NCBI GenBank assembly: GCA_947074345.1
Contig: CAMTPH010000008.1
Span: 1-51,813 of the forward strand
DNA length: 51,813 bases
Source of the DNA: an uncultured Bacteroides sp.
Lineage (GTDB): Bacteria; Bacteroidota; Bacteroidia; Bacteroidales; Bacteroidaceae
Direction of reading: 5' to 3'
Part shown: positions 17,451-25,746 of the stretch, piece by piece
Layout of the letters: each line of letters opens with the position of its first letter
Numbering within the stretch: the first letter of the stretch is position 1
Made by a program: the position numbers and the translations under genes
Notes under the pieces: generated by a model
What the model was told of the DNA's origin: nothing
What the model saw: only the letters and a program-made list of their open reading frames with translations
Database searches by the model: none

Positions 17451-18407
17451 CTATTTAGCAACATTGTTTTCAGCTTTTCCTGCTACAAATGATTTCAGAT
17501 TTCCAATCATGATATTCATTAATCGCTCTCTAGCAGCTGATGTAGCCCAAGCAATATGTGGGGTTATAAAACAATTGCGTGCTGTTAATAGGGGATTATC
17601 AGCTAAAGGTGGTTCGGTAGATAATACATCTACACCTGCTGCATAAATCTTGTTATTATTCAACGCATCAGCCAAGTCTTGTTCATTGATTAATTGACCG
17701 CGGCCTGTATTAATTAAAATAGCTGTAGGTTTCATCATTGCAAGTCTACGTGCATTGACCATTTCTTTTGTATCTTCTGTAAGTGGACAGTGCAAACTTA
17801 CGATATCGCACTCCTTAAATATTTGGTCGATTTCCATCTTCCTAATTTCGGGAGGTAATTGTAATCTAGACTTAGAGGTGTATGCCCATACTTTCATACC
17901 AAACCCCAATGCAATACGAGCTGTGTTATATCCTGTTTGGCCCAAACTTATCAACCCTATTTTTTTACCTAATAACTCAATCAAAGGAGTATCCCAAAAA
18001 CAGAAATCTTTGTTATTGGTCCATCGTCCTTTGTGAACTTCATTAGAATAGTGATCTACTCGTTGAGTGATATTCAAGATGTGTGCAAATACCATTTGCC
18101 CAACTGATGGGGTGCTATATGCCGGAATGTTTGTAACAACAATGTTATGCTCTTTTGCAAAGTTCACGTCAATGTTATTGTATCCCGTGGCCAATACTCC
18201 AATGTACTTAAGAGAAGGCATTTGAGACAACAACTCTGCAGTTAAAACCACTTTATTAGTCAAAATGACTTCGGCATCTTTGGCTCTTTCAATAATATCT
18301 TCGGGAGATGTTCTATCATAAATAGTACATTCACCAAGTTCTTTTAAACTACTCCATGATAAATCGCCGGGATTGACAGTATAACCGTCGAGTACAACTA
18401 TTTTCAT
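17451..18407 (-). CDS. D-isomer-specific 2-hydroxyacid dehydrogenase (glycerate dehydrogenase-like)
   Basis: The protein has 318 residues and is a member of the NAD-dependent D-2-hydroxyacid dehydrogenase family. The catalytic triad is visible: Arg236 (NTGRG), Glu265 (STEPP) and His284 (ITPHIAW). The Rossmann loop reads GLISLGQTG: the first Gly of GxGxxG is Ser154, with Gly156 and Gly159 kept. The substrate loop VLATGYNNID resembles hydroxypyruvate/glycerate dehydrogenases, but the substrate cannot be fixed from sequence. It is the last gene of a run DUF5686-rarA-dehydrogenase, 41 bp after rarA. Confidence 0.88.
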   Translation of the reverse strand: MKIVVLDGYTVNPGDLSWSSLKELGECTIYDRTSPEDIIERAKDAEVILTNKVVLTAELLSQMPSLKYIGVLATGYNNIDVNFAKEHNIVVTNIPAYSTPSVGQMVFAHILNITQRVDHYSNEVHKGRWTNNKDFCFWDTPLIELLGKKIGLISLGQTGYNTARIALGFGMKVWAYTSKSRLQLPPEIRKMEIDQIFKECDIVSLHCPLTEDTKEMVNARRLAMMKPTAILINTGRGQLINEQDLADALNNNKIYAAGVDVLSTEPPLADNPLLTARNCFITPHIAWATSAARERLMNIMIGNLKSFVAGKAENNVAK

Positions 18408-18448
18408 ACTTATTAGAGATTAATGAATTATATGGTATAATCAAATAT

Positions 18449-19720
18449 TTATTCTTCGTAACGATTACCCCAAAGCTGCTTTAATCGTTGCACATGATTT
18501 TGTTCGGCAGCATTTTGTTGAGGTTTCCAAATACGGCTACTAGCTATCTGGTCAGGTAAGAATTGTTGTTTTACAAAGTTACCTTCATAACTGTGCGCAT
18601 ATTTATAATCTTGTCCATAACCTAGCTGTTTCATTAACTTGGTAGGAGCATTTCTTAAATGTAATGGAACGGGGAGATTGCCTGTTTCTTTGACTAATGC
18701 GATAGCGTCATTGATGGCTGTATAAGCAGAATTGCTTTTAGGACTTGTTGCCAAATAAATTGTTGCTTCTGCTAAAGGAATTCTTCCTTCGGGCCATCCG
18801 ATTTTCATTATTGTGTCAAAACAAGCATTGGCTATTAATAGTGCATTCGGGTTAGCTAAACCTATATCTTCTGCAGCAGCAATTACTAACCTGCGAGCGA
18901 TAAATGCAGGATCTTCTCCACCTTCAACCATACGTGCTAACCAATAAATAGCTCCATCAGGATCACTACCTCTAATAGACTTGATAAATGCTGAGATTAT
19001 ATCATAATGCATCTCACCATCTTTGTCGTACGCAAGTGGATTTTGTTGTAAACGATCAGTTACCAGTTTATCGGTAATGACCACTTTATTATCCGTTTCA
19101 GATGTTACAACAACCTCCAATATATTTAAAAGCTTGCGTGCGTCACCACCCGAATATCTTAATATTGCATTGGTTTCTTGGAGCTCTATCTCGCGTTCTT
19201 TAAGATAGCTATCATTGGCAATGGCTTTATGTAATAAATCGAGTAAGTCTTCTTGTTCTAAAGATTTTAAGACGTATAGTTGACAACGTGATAGTAAAGG
19301 ACGTATTACTTCAAAAGATGGGTTTTCGGTTGTAGCACCAATCAAAGTTACTGTTCCATTCTCGACAGCTCCCAACAAAGAGTCTTGTTGAGATTTACTA
19401 AAGCGATGAATTTCATCAATGAATAGGATAGGGCTAGCCTGAGAGAAAAAACGATTGCTTCGTGCTTTCTCTATAACTTCGCGAACATCTTTAACACCTG
19501 AAGTAACTGCGCTAAGGGTATAAAATGGAGTATCTAATTTATTGGCTATTATTTGAGCCAATGTAGTTTTACCTACTCCAGGAGGGCCCCATAATATGAA
19601 TGAAGTTATTCTGCCCCCATCAATCATTTTTCGCAAAATAGCATTAGGACCAACAAGATGTTTTTGTCCTATATAATCATCGAGTGTCTTAGGTCTTAAT
19701 CTTTCTGCTAATGGTTGCAT
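18449..19720 (-). CDS. rarA: Replication-associated recombination protein A (AAA+ ATPase)
   Basis: The protein has 423 residues and opens PLAERLRPKTLDDYIGQKHL, a RarA/MgsA signature. Walker A is GPPGVGKTT (Lys51); Walker B is LFIDEIHRFSK (Asp102-Glu103), and sensor 1 is IGATTENPSF. The C-terminal half holds the tetramerisation region (ISAFIKSIRGSDPDGAIYWLARM, split across 265-290 or so). RarA acts at stalled replication forks and gaps with SSB and RecA. The gene starts 12 bp after the DUF5686 gene, so the two are likely co-transcribed, though they have no obvious functional link. Confidence 0.96.
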   Translation of the reverse strand: MQPLAERLRPKTLDDYIGQKHLVGPNAILRKMIDGGRITSFILWGPPGVGKTTLAQIIANKLDTPFYTLSAVTSGVKDVREVIEKARSNRFFSQASPILFIDEIHRFSKSQQDSLLGAVENGTVTLIGATTENPSFEVIRPLLSRCQLYVLKSLEQEDLLDLLHKAIANDSYLKEREIELQETNAILRYSGGDARKLLNILEVVVTSETDNKVVITDKLVTDRLQQNPLAYDKDGEMHYDIISAFIKSIRGSDPDGAIYWLARMVEGGEDPAFIARRLVIAAAEDIGLANPNALLIANACFDTIMKIGWPEGRIPLAEATIYLATSPKSNSAYTAINDAIALVKETGNLPVPLHLRNAPTKLMKQLGYGQDYKYAHSYEGNFVKQQFLPDQIASSRIWKPQQNAAEQNHVQRLKQLWGNRYEE

Positions 19721-19732
19721 AATATTTATCTT

Positions 19733-22321
19733 TTAAAAAGCCATTAATACCATAAATCGGAATCCCCATTTATTAATATTGGGATTATCTCTATAGGTTA
19801 GCCTATGTACATATTCAACGTGCAAAAGCTTAAATATATTGTATATACCAACACTTGCTTCCATATATGGAATAGATGGATTCATTACGAAACTAGTGTA
19901 CTTTCCGTCACGCATTGGGAATAAGAACAAATCAGGATTGTCTGTTTTGAATGGATTGTTCTTATCAGTCAATGTTCCCCAAAGAGCTCTAAATCTAAAC
20001 ATTTCGCGCCATTTCAAATGTTTAATCAATGGAATACGGTTGAGTAATTTCCCATTCATATCATAAGAAACTGAGATTGAAGCAAAACGGTCATTCAAGA
20101 ACTCCATATTGTTTATTAAACAAAAAGTCTCACGTTGCGTAATATAGCTTAAGTTAGCTTCGGGTAAAATTAATAAAGGAAATGGTACAGTGTTCCATTC
20201 TAAACCACCTTTAACACTTAAATCAATCTTTCCCCATGAAGCTGGTAACCAAAAACGTTTCCAAATACTAGCTTCTGTACGATTAAAATTGTATTCGCCA
20301 CCAAGTACTCCCTTGAAACCAATAGTATGATTTAATGTAAATATAGGAGCATCTAATGATACAGGAATACGTCTTTGTTTTGAATTAACAAATGATTCAC
20401 CTGGCGCGTAACGTAGAGTAACACTTGCTTCGGCGGTTGTGATATGTGGCACAGGTACTTCTCCCGGATAAGGCATCTTATCAGTAGTGTTATTATTTCT
20501 CCAATACTTAAGATTGCCGGTTGGTTCATCTTTACGATGACGTAACATACCTTTAACTCCAAAACCTGTGTGAGTTTCAAGATCGTAATCTATCATAATA
20601 TCTCGCATATACGACATTTGATCGACGGTAGTAGTCTTCCATGCTAAGAATATATTGTCTTTATCGGTATACAAGAACTTATCCATAGGCGACATTACAT
20701 CGAAACGATAGGTTGCAGAGATAAAATGTTTAGGATATTCCCAAATAACATAATCGCGTTTATTGAAAGAGTAGGTTACTGTTCCACTATACTTCCAACG
20801 ATGGTCTTTGAAACCATATGCTCCATAACCACTTACAAACCAATGAGGATTTAGATTTGCTGTAGTCATACCGCTTACTCTAAGTCTCCATCCATCAACG
20901 TAGTTATTTGTTACTACAGTATTAATCGGACCGAAATCAAATTTACTCTTTTTGCCATGAGGAGCAGTTTCAACAAAGTTCTCAATTAAAGCCTTAGCGC
21001 CGAAAATAACATACTTGAAACCTGGAATCTGTTCGATACGATTCATGAAAACATCCATGTTGCTTTCAGTTTGTGTAAGTGGCACCTGTCTAACTTCAGC
21101 CCAATATTCATCGCTCTTTGAAAGCATATCGCTTTCTTTTATAACATCAGCTTTAAAACGGAAATATTTAGGTTCTATAGGGTCAAACTTATAATTGCTG
21201 TACTTGGTAGTTCGTTGTACTAACATTGCACCAAATGTTTTAACAAGCGATAAATCAACCATCATATCATCATCTTTCAAAACCCAATTGCCATTGGGCA
21301 ACTGCTCGTAGTTTTGAATAATATCCATTTGGTTCACAAAATTCACACCTGTGTTTTTTGGCAAATTCATGGTACATTTCTTAACGGCATACGTAGAGTC
21401 TTTCATGACATAAAGATGACCTGTGAATCCAAAGTCTTGAGAGTTCTGAGGCACAAAAGTCAGATGAATTAGAGAATCTCTGTCAATACGCACAGTATCC
21501 ATTATATAGTATTTATAGAATGAAATACCATCTTTTGATATTGGACTAGTAAAACGTCTTTGTAGAAGACGAATCTCATCATCATAAATATTAATATTCG
21601 CAAAGACATCTTTTAATATTGTGGAAAATATATCACCAGACGAAAACAATTCATTGATACCATTAGAGTTCATACCCTTAATGATACTTTTCATGCTCTC
21701 TGGATTCTTACGAAATACAGTTTGTGATGCGGTTTCTTGTACAGAAATAGGGAGAATAAGTGTATTTGTTGATTCAGAAACTTCAACTTGGTCTTTTAAG
21801 AATGAATATTTCTTATACATACCCTTTTCTAACTTGTCGGGTGTAATTTCATTCAAAGACATTTTCATCTTTTCGTATTTATCATATTGATAATACTCAT
21901 TAACTTCCAAAACCTGCGCCTTTTTATTCTCGATTACTTTTCTCATCAAATCGACTGCAGGATTATTCTTTCTTGAATACTTTTCTTTTTTGGGTTTTAT
22001 TACAACTTCAGAAAGCATCACGTCATCACTCGACATTTTTACATTAAGAGTTGTTTGATCTGGTTTTATTTTAATGACTTGAGTTTTATATCCAATGGCA
22101 GAGAATGTTACTTCGTCCCATCCTTTTCTTTTGTCTAACTTATAGTGCCCGTCAACATTAGAAACTGCTCCAACGCCTTTACCCTCATAATATACAGAAA
22201 TATACATCAATGGTTCGTTTGTTAGAGAATCTGTAATAACACCTGATAATTGTGCAGACAAATTTATTGATGTCAATAACAGTAATACGAGAAGATTTAT
22301 TTTGAGATATAGTTGTTTCAT
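19733..22321 (-). CDS. DUF5686 outer-membrane protein with CarboxypepD_reg-like N-domain
   Basis: The protein has 862 residues with a signal peptide (about 1-24, ending LSAQ). A carboxypeptidase-regulatory-like beta-sandwich domain follows (LSGVITDSLTNEPLMYISVYYEG... to about 110), the domain often seen ahead of TonB-dependent transporters. The rest matches the DUF5686 family: long beta-rich sequence with an outer-membrane barrel look, ending in WGFRFMVLMAF with a terminal Phe. No TonB box or plug is recognisable. Function is unknown; it is presumably an outer-membrane protein. A minus-strand TAACTTTG box lies about 21 bp upstream, divergent from the glycosyltransferase. Confidence 0.85.
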   Translation of the reverse strand: MKQLYLKINLLVLLLLTSINLSAQLSGVITDSLTNEPLMYISVYYEGKGVGAVSNVDGHYKLDKRKGWDEVTFSAIGYKTQVIKIKPDQTTLNVKMSSDDVMLSEVVIKPKKEKYSRKNNPAVDLMRKVIENKKAQVLEVNEYYQYDKYEKMKMSLNEITPDKLEKGMYKKYSFLKDQVEVSESTNTLILPISVQETASQTVFRKNPESMKSIIKGMNSNGINELFSSGDIFSTILKDVFANINIYDDEIRLLQRRFTSPISKDGISFYKYYIMDTVRIDRDSLIHLTFVPQNSQDFGFTGHLYVMKDSTYAVKKCTMNLPKNTGVNFVNQMDIIQNYEQLPNGNWVLKDDDMMVDLSLVKTFGAMLVQRTTKYSNYKFDPIEPKYFRFKADVIKESDMLSKSDEYWAEVRQVPLTQTESNMDVFMNRIEQIPGFKYVIFGAKALIENFVETAPHGKKSKFDFGPINTVVTNNYVDGWRLRVSGMTTANLNPHWFVSGYGAYGFKDHRWKYSGTVTYSFNKRDYVIWEYPKHFISATYRFDVMSPMDKFLYTDKDNIFLAWKTTTVDQMSYMRDIMIDYDLETHTGFGVKGMLRHRKDEPTGNLKYWRNNNTTDKMPYPGEVPVPHITTAEASVTLRYAPGESFVNSKQRRIPVSLDAPIFTLNHTIGFKGVLGGEYNFNRTEASIWKRFWLPASWGKIDLSVKGGLEWNTVPFPLLILPEANLSYITQRETFCLINNMEFLNDRFASISVSYDMNGKLLNRIPLIKHLKWREMFRFRALWGTLTDKNNPFKTDNPDLFLFPMRDGKYTSFVMNPSIPYMEASVGIYNIFKLLHVEYVHRLTYRDNPNINKWGFRFMVLMAF

Positions 22322-22341
22322 ATACTATTTATAATATGAGG

Positions 22342-22349
22342 CAAAGTTA
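22342..22349 (-). promoter_or_regulatory. Putative -7 box for DUF5686-rarA-dehydrogenase
   Basis: The minus strand reads TAACTTTG (TAnnTTTG), 21 bp before the ATG. No -33 element is obvious. Confidence 0.45.
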
Positions 22350-22392
22350 ACAATTACTCTTTAACTGATATTAATTATAACTTTTTTTGTAT

Positions 22393-22400
22393 TACATTTG
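22393..22400 (+). promoter_or_regulatory. Putative -7 box for the glycosyltransferase
   Basis: TACATTTG matches TAnnTTTG, 22 bp before the ATG at 22423. It forms a divergent pair with the box at 22342-22349. Confidence 0.45.
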
Positions 22401-22422
22401 CCATTATCAACTGATTTAAAGA

Positions 22423-23304
22423 ATGATATCTATACTCATACCGACATATAATTCAGACTGTTTGCTTCTAATAGAAATGCTTTATAAACAGGTTATTAGC
22501 AGTAGTGTTCGTTTCGAAATTATACTTGCTGATGATGCTTCTAGTGAAGAGTATAGGCAAATCAACAAAAAGGTAAATGATCTACCATACTGCAAATATC
22601 TACAATGTGAAGAGAACTTAGGACCGGCACGAATAAGAAACTACTTGGCAGAACAAGCGCAATATCCTTACTTACTGTTTTTAGACTCTGATGTATTACC
22701 TGTGGAGGATGATTTCATTACAAAATATATTGAATCAGCTAAAAGTAATAGGGTAGTATGTGGAGGGTTTATTTATAAAAAGGATAATATACCTTCTGAT
22801 GCAGTTTTGCGTTTTAAATATGGAATGCAAGTGGAGGAACAATCTGCTGCTGAGAGGAATAATAAACCTTATCAATGTTTTATTAGTATGAATTTTCTCA
22901 TTCCGAAGGATGTATTTATGAAAGTACGCTTTAACGAATCATTTCATTTAGGTTATGAAGATACTTTGTTTGGAATGCATTTGGAACAAAATGGAATTTT
23001 GATTGAACATATAGATAACCCTGTTTACCACTGCGTAACTGAAACAAGTCAACAATTTCTTCTTAAAATAAAGCGTGCTGTTGCTAATTTAATAGGTCAT
23101 GAAGAAGAAATGTTGGATTATGTGAAATTATTAAGATGGCATCGTATGATTAAGCAGTTGTATATGCAATCTTTAACTGCATCTCTATTTAATGGTTTAG
23201 AGCCATACATTAAGAATAATTTAGTTAGCGCAAATCCATCTCTGAATCTATTTGCATTTTATAAACTAGGATATATATGCTATCTCCATAAAAATAAAAA
23301 ATAG
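22423..23304 (+). CDS. Family 2 glycosyltransferase
   Basis: The protein has 293 residues and a GT-A fold signature: MISILIPTYNSD at the N-terminus, ADDAS with Asp37-Asp38, NLGPARIRN, and the metal-binding LFLDSDVLP with Asp88 and Asp90. A second acidic segment GYEDTLFG around 187 fits the catalytic base position. There are no membrane helices, so it acts in the cytoplasm on an activated sugar. The acceptor is unknown. It is a single gene with its own terminator; no polysaccharide locus surrounds it, although a WecB-like gene converges on it. Confidence 0.88.
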   Translation: MISILIPTYNSDCLLLIEMLYKQVISSSVRFEIILADDASSEEYRQINKKVNDLPYCKYLQCEENLGPARIRNYLAEQAQYPYLLFLDSDVLPVEDDFITKYIESAKSNRVVCGGFIYKKDNIPSDAVLRFKYGMQVEEQSAAERNNKPYQCFISMNFLIPKDVFMKVRFNESFHLGYEDTLFGMHLEQNGILIEHIDNPVYHCVTETSQQFLLKIKRAVANLIGHEEEMLDYVKLLRWHRMIKQLYMQSLTASLFNGLEPYIKNNLVSANPSLNLFAFYKLGYICYLHKNKK

Positions 23305-23337
23305 GTCTTATCAATATTGTTTTGATAAGACCTATTT
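23299..23337. terminator. Bidirectional terminator containing the glycosyltransferase stop codon
   Basis: A 16-bp perfect stem (23299-23314 with 23322-23337) and 7-nt loop. The TAG stop (23302-23304) lies within the left arm. It also ends the convergent WecB-like gene. Confidence 0.9.
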
Positions 23338-23344
23338 GATTATA

Positions 23345-24427
23345 TTATTTAAGTAGAATTTGAATAATTCTTTCGGCAGTTCTACCATCCCATCTATCGG
23401 GTAATTCTCCTTTTTTCCATTGATTATTCATTAGTAGCTGCATTGCTTTTTCTAATTTGTTAGAATCTTCTCCTACTAACTCATTTGTCCCAATACGCCA
23501 AGTCTCAGGATGTTCTGCATAATCACTTAAAGTAATGCAAGGCACTCCTAAGAAAGTGGTTTCTTCGGCTAAATTTCCAGAATCTGTAATTACACCTTTG
23601 GCATTATTCATTAAATATCCGAATGACAAGTAACCTTGGCATGGAAGTAAATATAGATTTGGAGCAGAAATACCAGCTTCAACAATAGCATTCTTAACAT
23701 ACGTATGTACCGGAGCTATTATAGGATCGCCATTAGACTCTTTTATAATCGTAGTTAATAAGTCACGTAATGTATTTTTATTGCTTAAAAGTGAACGCTT
23801 GTTTAAAGTAAGCAATAAGTAGTTATTGTTCTTAAGTCCTAAACTTTCAAACCAAATAGGCTTAAAGAATTTCTTATGGTGAAATCTGATATTATCTATT
23901 AAAATATTACCAACATGATATACATTACCTTCTTCAGTACCCGAATGGCTAAGATTTCTACCAGCAGTAACACCTGCAATAAACAAATAATCAGATAATC
24001 CATCACTGATCATTCGGTTGATTTCCTTTGGCATATTTAAATCGAATGAACGAATGCCGGCAACTAAGTGCGCAACTTTTATGCCCTGTTTCTTTGCAAC
24101 AATAGCACAACTCATTGTTGCTGTTAAATCGTCAACAACTAGAACTATATGAGCAGGATTTTCTGTTAACTCCTTATCAAAAGCAATCATGATGCCTGAT
24201 GCTAATAATGTTGAATTATTGCTAGAAACACCTAGATATGCATCTGGCTTTCTGATATGCAAGTCAGAAAATAAAGAAGCATCAAGACTTGTATCATCTT
24301 GTTTCCCAGTATAAACAATACGATATGATACATTTCTTCCTTGGCTGATAGCACTTTCTATTGCACGTACAATTGGTGCAATTTTCATAAAATTAGGACG
24401 AGCACCAGCAACTATAGTAATCTTCAT
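23345..24427 (-). CDS. UDP-GlcNAc 2-epimerase (WecB)-like protein with altered active site
   Basis: The protein has 360 residues with the GT-B epimerase fold signature: opening MKITIVAGARPNFMKIAPI (Arg10, Lys15 kept), VVDDLTAT (Asp100), PKEINRM (Glu135), and TDSGNLAEE near 281-289. Compared by eye with E. coli WecB, the Glu of HVEAGLR is Val122 (HLVAGIR) and the His of GHRRE/LHRP is Asn209 (TLNKRS); both are normally catalytic. TERPE is also changed, to AEHPE. It may therefore be a non-epimerase member or have shifted substrate. It is monocistronic, divergent from the TRIC gene, and convergent with a glycosyltransferase. Confidence 0.8.
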   Translation of the reverse strand: MKITIVAGARPNFMKIAPIVRAIESAISQGRNVSYRIVYTGKQDDTSLDASLFSDLHIRKPDAYLGVSSNNSTLLASGIMIAFDKELTENPAHIVLVVDDLTATMSCAIVAKKQGIKVAHLVAGIRSFDLNMPKEINRMISDGLSDYLFIAGVTAGRNLSHSGTEEGNVYHVGNILIDNIRFHHKKFFKPIWFESLGLKNNNYLLLTLNKRSLLSNKNTLRDLLTTIIKESNGDPIIAPVHTYVKNAIVEAGISAPNLYLLPCQGYLSFGYLMNNAKGVITDSGNLAEETTFLGVPCITLSDYAEHPETWRIGTNELVGEDSNKLEKAMQLLMNNQWKKGELPDRWDGRTAERIIQILLK

Positions 24428-24455
24428 TTTTTAATAAATCTATTATTTCGAATAG

Positions 24456-24463
24456 CAAATTTA
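24456..24463 (-). promoter_or_regulatory. Putative -7 box for the WecB-like gene
   Basis: The minus strand reads TAAATTTG (TAnnTTTG), 29 bp before the ATG. The -33 element is not clear. Confidence 0.4.
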
Positions 24464-24513
24464 CGTTTTCTAATGGAATATTTTATTACTTTGCATCTTA
24501 AAATTACTTAGAC

Positions 24514-25134
24514 ATGCCGACATTTGTACAGATACTTGATTTTATAGGAACTTTCGCATTTGCAATTAGTGGTATTAGATTAGCTTCAGCCAAACGTTTT
24601 GATTGGTTTGGTGCATATGTTGTAGGATTAGTAACCGCTATTGGTGGTGGAACAATAAGAGATATTCTTTTAGGAGTTACACCTGGTTGGATGACCGATC
24701 CTATTTATTTAATTTGTACTGGTCTTGCATTGCTATGGGTTATATTATTTGGAAAACATTTGATACATATGCACAATACTTTCTTTATTTTCGATAGTAT
24801 TGGTTTAGCATTGTTTACAGTTGTTGGTGTTGGCAAAAGTATCTCATTAGGTTATCCTTTTTGGGTTGCAATAATGATGGGTAGTTTAACCGGTGCAGCG
24901 GGTGGTGTAATAAGAGATGTGCTCATAAATGAAATTCCTCTAATCTTCAGAAAGGAGATATATGCTATGGCTTGCGTTATCGGAGGAATCTTTTATTGGT
25001 TTGCAAATTTGTTGGGTATAGAGTCTGTTATTGTCCAATTAATAAGTGGTTCAAGTGTCTTTATAACTCGAGTGCTTGCTGTTAAATATCAGATTTGTCT
25101 TCCGATATTAAAGGGAGAAGAAGAGGCCGAATAA
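24514..25134 (+). CDS. TRIC-family (UPF0126/YicG-like) cation channel
   Basis: The protein has 206 residues and seven hydrophobic helices. It consists of two related halves, each with a glycine-rich loop followed by an arginine-aspartate pair: AIGGGTIRDILLG near 42-54 and AAGGVIRDVLINE near 129-141. This duplicated pattern defines the bacterial trimeric intracellular cation channel family (UPF0126), homotrimeric K+-permeable channels of the inner membrane. The physiological role in bacteria is not settled. The gene converges on the DUF4251 gene with a 5-bp gap and no space for a separate terminator. Confidence 0.92.
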   Translation: MPTFVQILDFIGTFAFAISGIRLASAKRFDWFGAYVVGLVTAIGGGTIRDILLGVTPGWMTDPIYLICTGLALLWVILFGKHLIHMHNTFFIFDSIGLALFTVVGVGKSISLGYPFWVAIMMGSLTGAAGGVIRDVLINEIPLIFRKEIYAMACVIGGIFYWFANLLGIESVIVQLISGSSVFITRVLAVKYQICLPILKGEEEAE

Positions 25135-25139
25135 TTATA

Positions 25140-25619
25140 TTAATCGCTTATATCCATTTTACCCATATAACTGATTGAAGCACGATTAATCATATTTACA
25201 CTAACATTTGTTGTTCCGTTTGGATGAATTGTTAGTGTATATTTGTAACGGTCTTCTTCGTTCTTGGTTTCTATCTTCACCGTAATATTCCCTTTCTTTC
25301 CTGTTTTTACTTCATATTTGTCTATAGAAGCATTAAAGATTAACCCTTTACCTCCAGCATATGGAACCGAAAATGCTCTTCCATAATAGGGTAAATGAGA
25401 ATAAATTGAATCATTTCTCACAGTAATCGAATAAGGCGAATTGAGATACACTGCATTTGATGATCTAGGCAATGCAGTAGAAATATCTACTTTAAAATTT
25501 CCCTCTGCTGTTTGATTAATGATACTTTCTTTAAGCATCTCTTTTTTCTCTTCTTTCGTCTGCGAATAACTTATAGTTACGCAGCATAGTATAAATATTG
25601 TAATAAATAGATACTTCAT
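25140..25619 (-). CDS. DUF4251 secreted protein
   Basis: The protein has 159 residues with a signal peptide (MKYLFITIFILCCVTISYS, cleaved before Gln-Thr). The rest is a beta-rich domain with the DUF4251 pattern: NSPYSITVRNDSIYSHLPYYGRA, then GLIFNASIDKYEV, and NGTTNVSVN with SISYMGKM near the end. DUF4251 proteins are found in Bacteroidetes and predicted to be periplasmic or surface located; no function is known to me. It is preceded by the M16 peptidase gene on the same strand, but a terminator lies between them. Confidence 0.85.
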   Translation of the reverse strand: MKYLFITIFILCCVTISYSQTKEEKKEMLKESIINQTAEGNFKVDISTALPRSSNAVYLNSPYSITVRNDSIYSHLPYYGRAFSVPYAGGKGLIFNASIDKYEVKTGKKGNITVKIETKNEEDRYKYTLTIHPNGTTNVSVNMINRASISYMGKMDISD

Positions 25620-25683
25620 GATTTATGTTATTGATTCTTACAATAAATATAATGAAATTCTATCCATTTTGGTTTTATAAGAA

Positions 25684-25725
25684 TAAAAAAATCTCGCCAA
25701 TAATCATATAGATATTGACGAGATT
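25684..25725 (-). terminator. Terminator of the M16 peptidase gene
   Basis: On the minus strand, 25725-25713 (aatctcgtcaata) pairs with 25702-25690 with one G-T wobble, followed directly by a T-run (complement of the A-run at 25685-25690). It lies 21 bp past the stop of the peptidase gene. Confidence 0.85.
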
Positions 25726-25746
25726 CACAATTGAGATTTATAAAAG

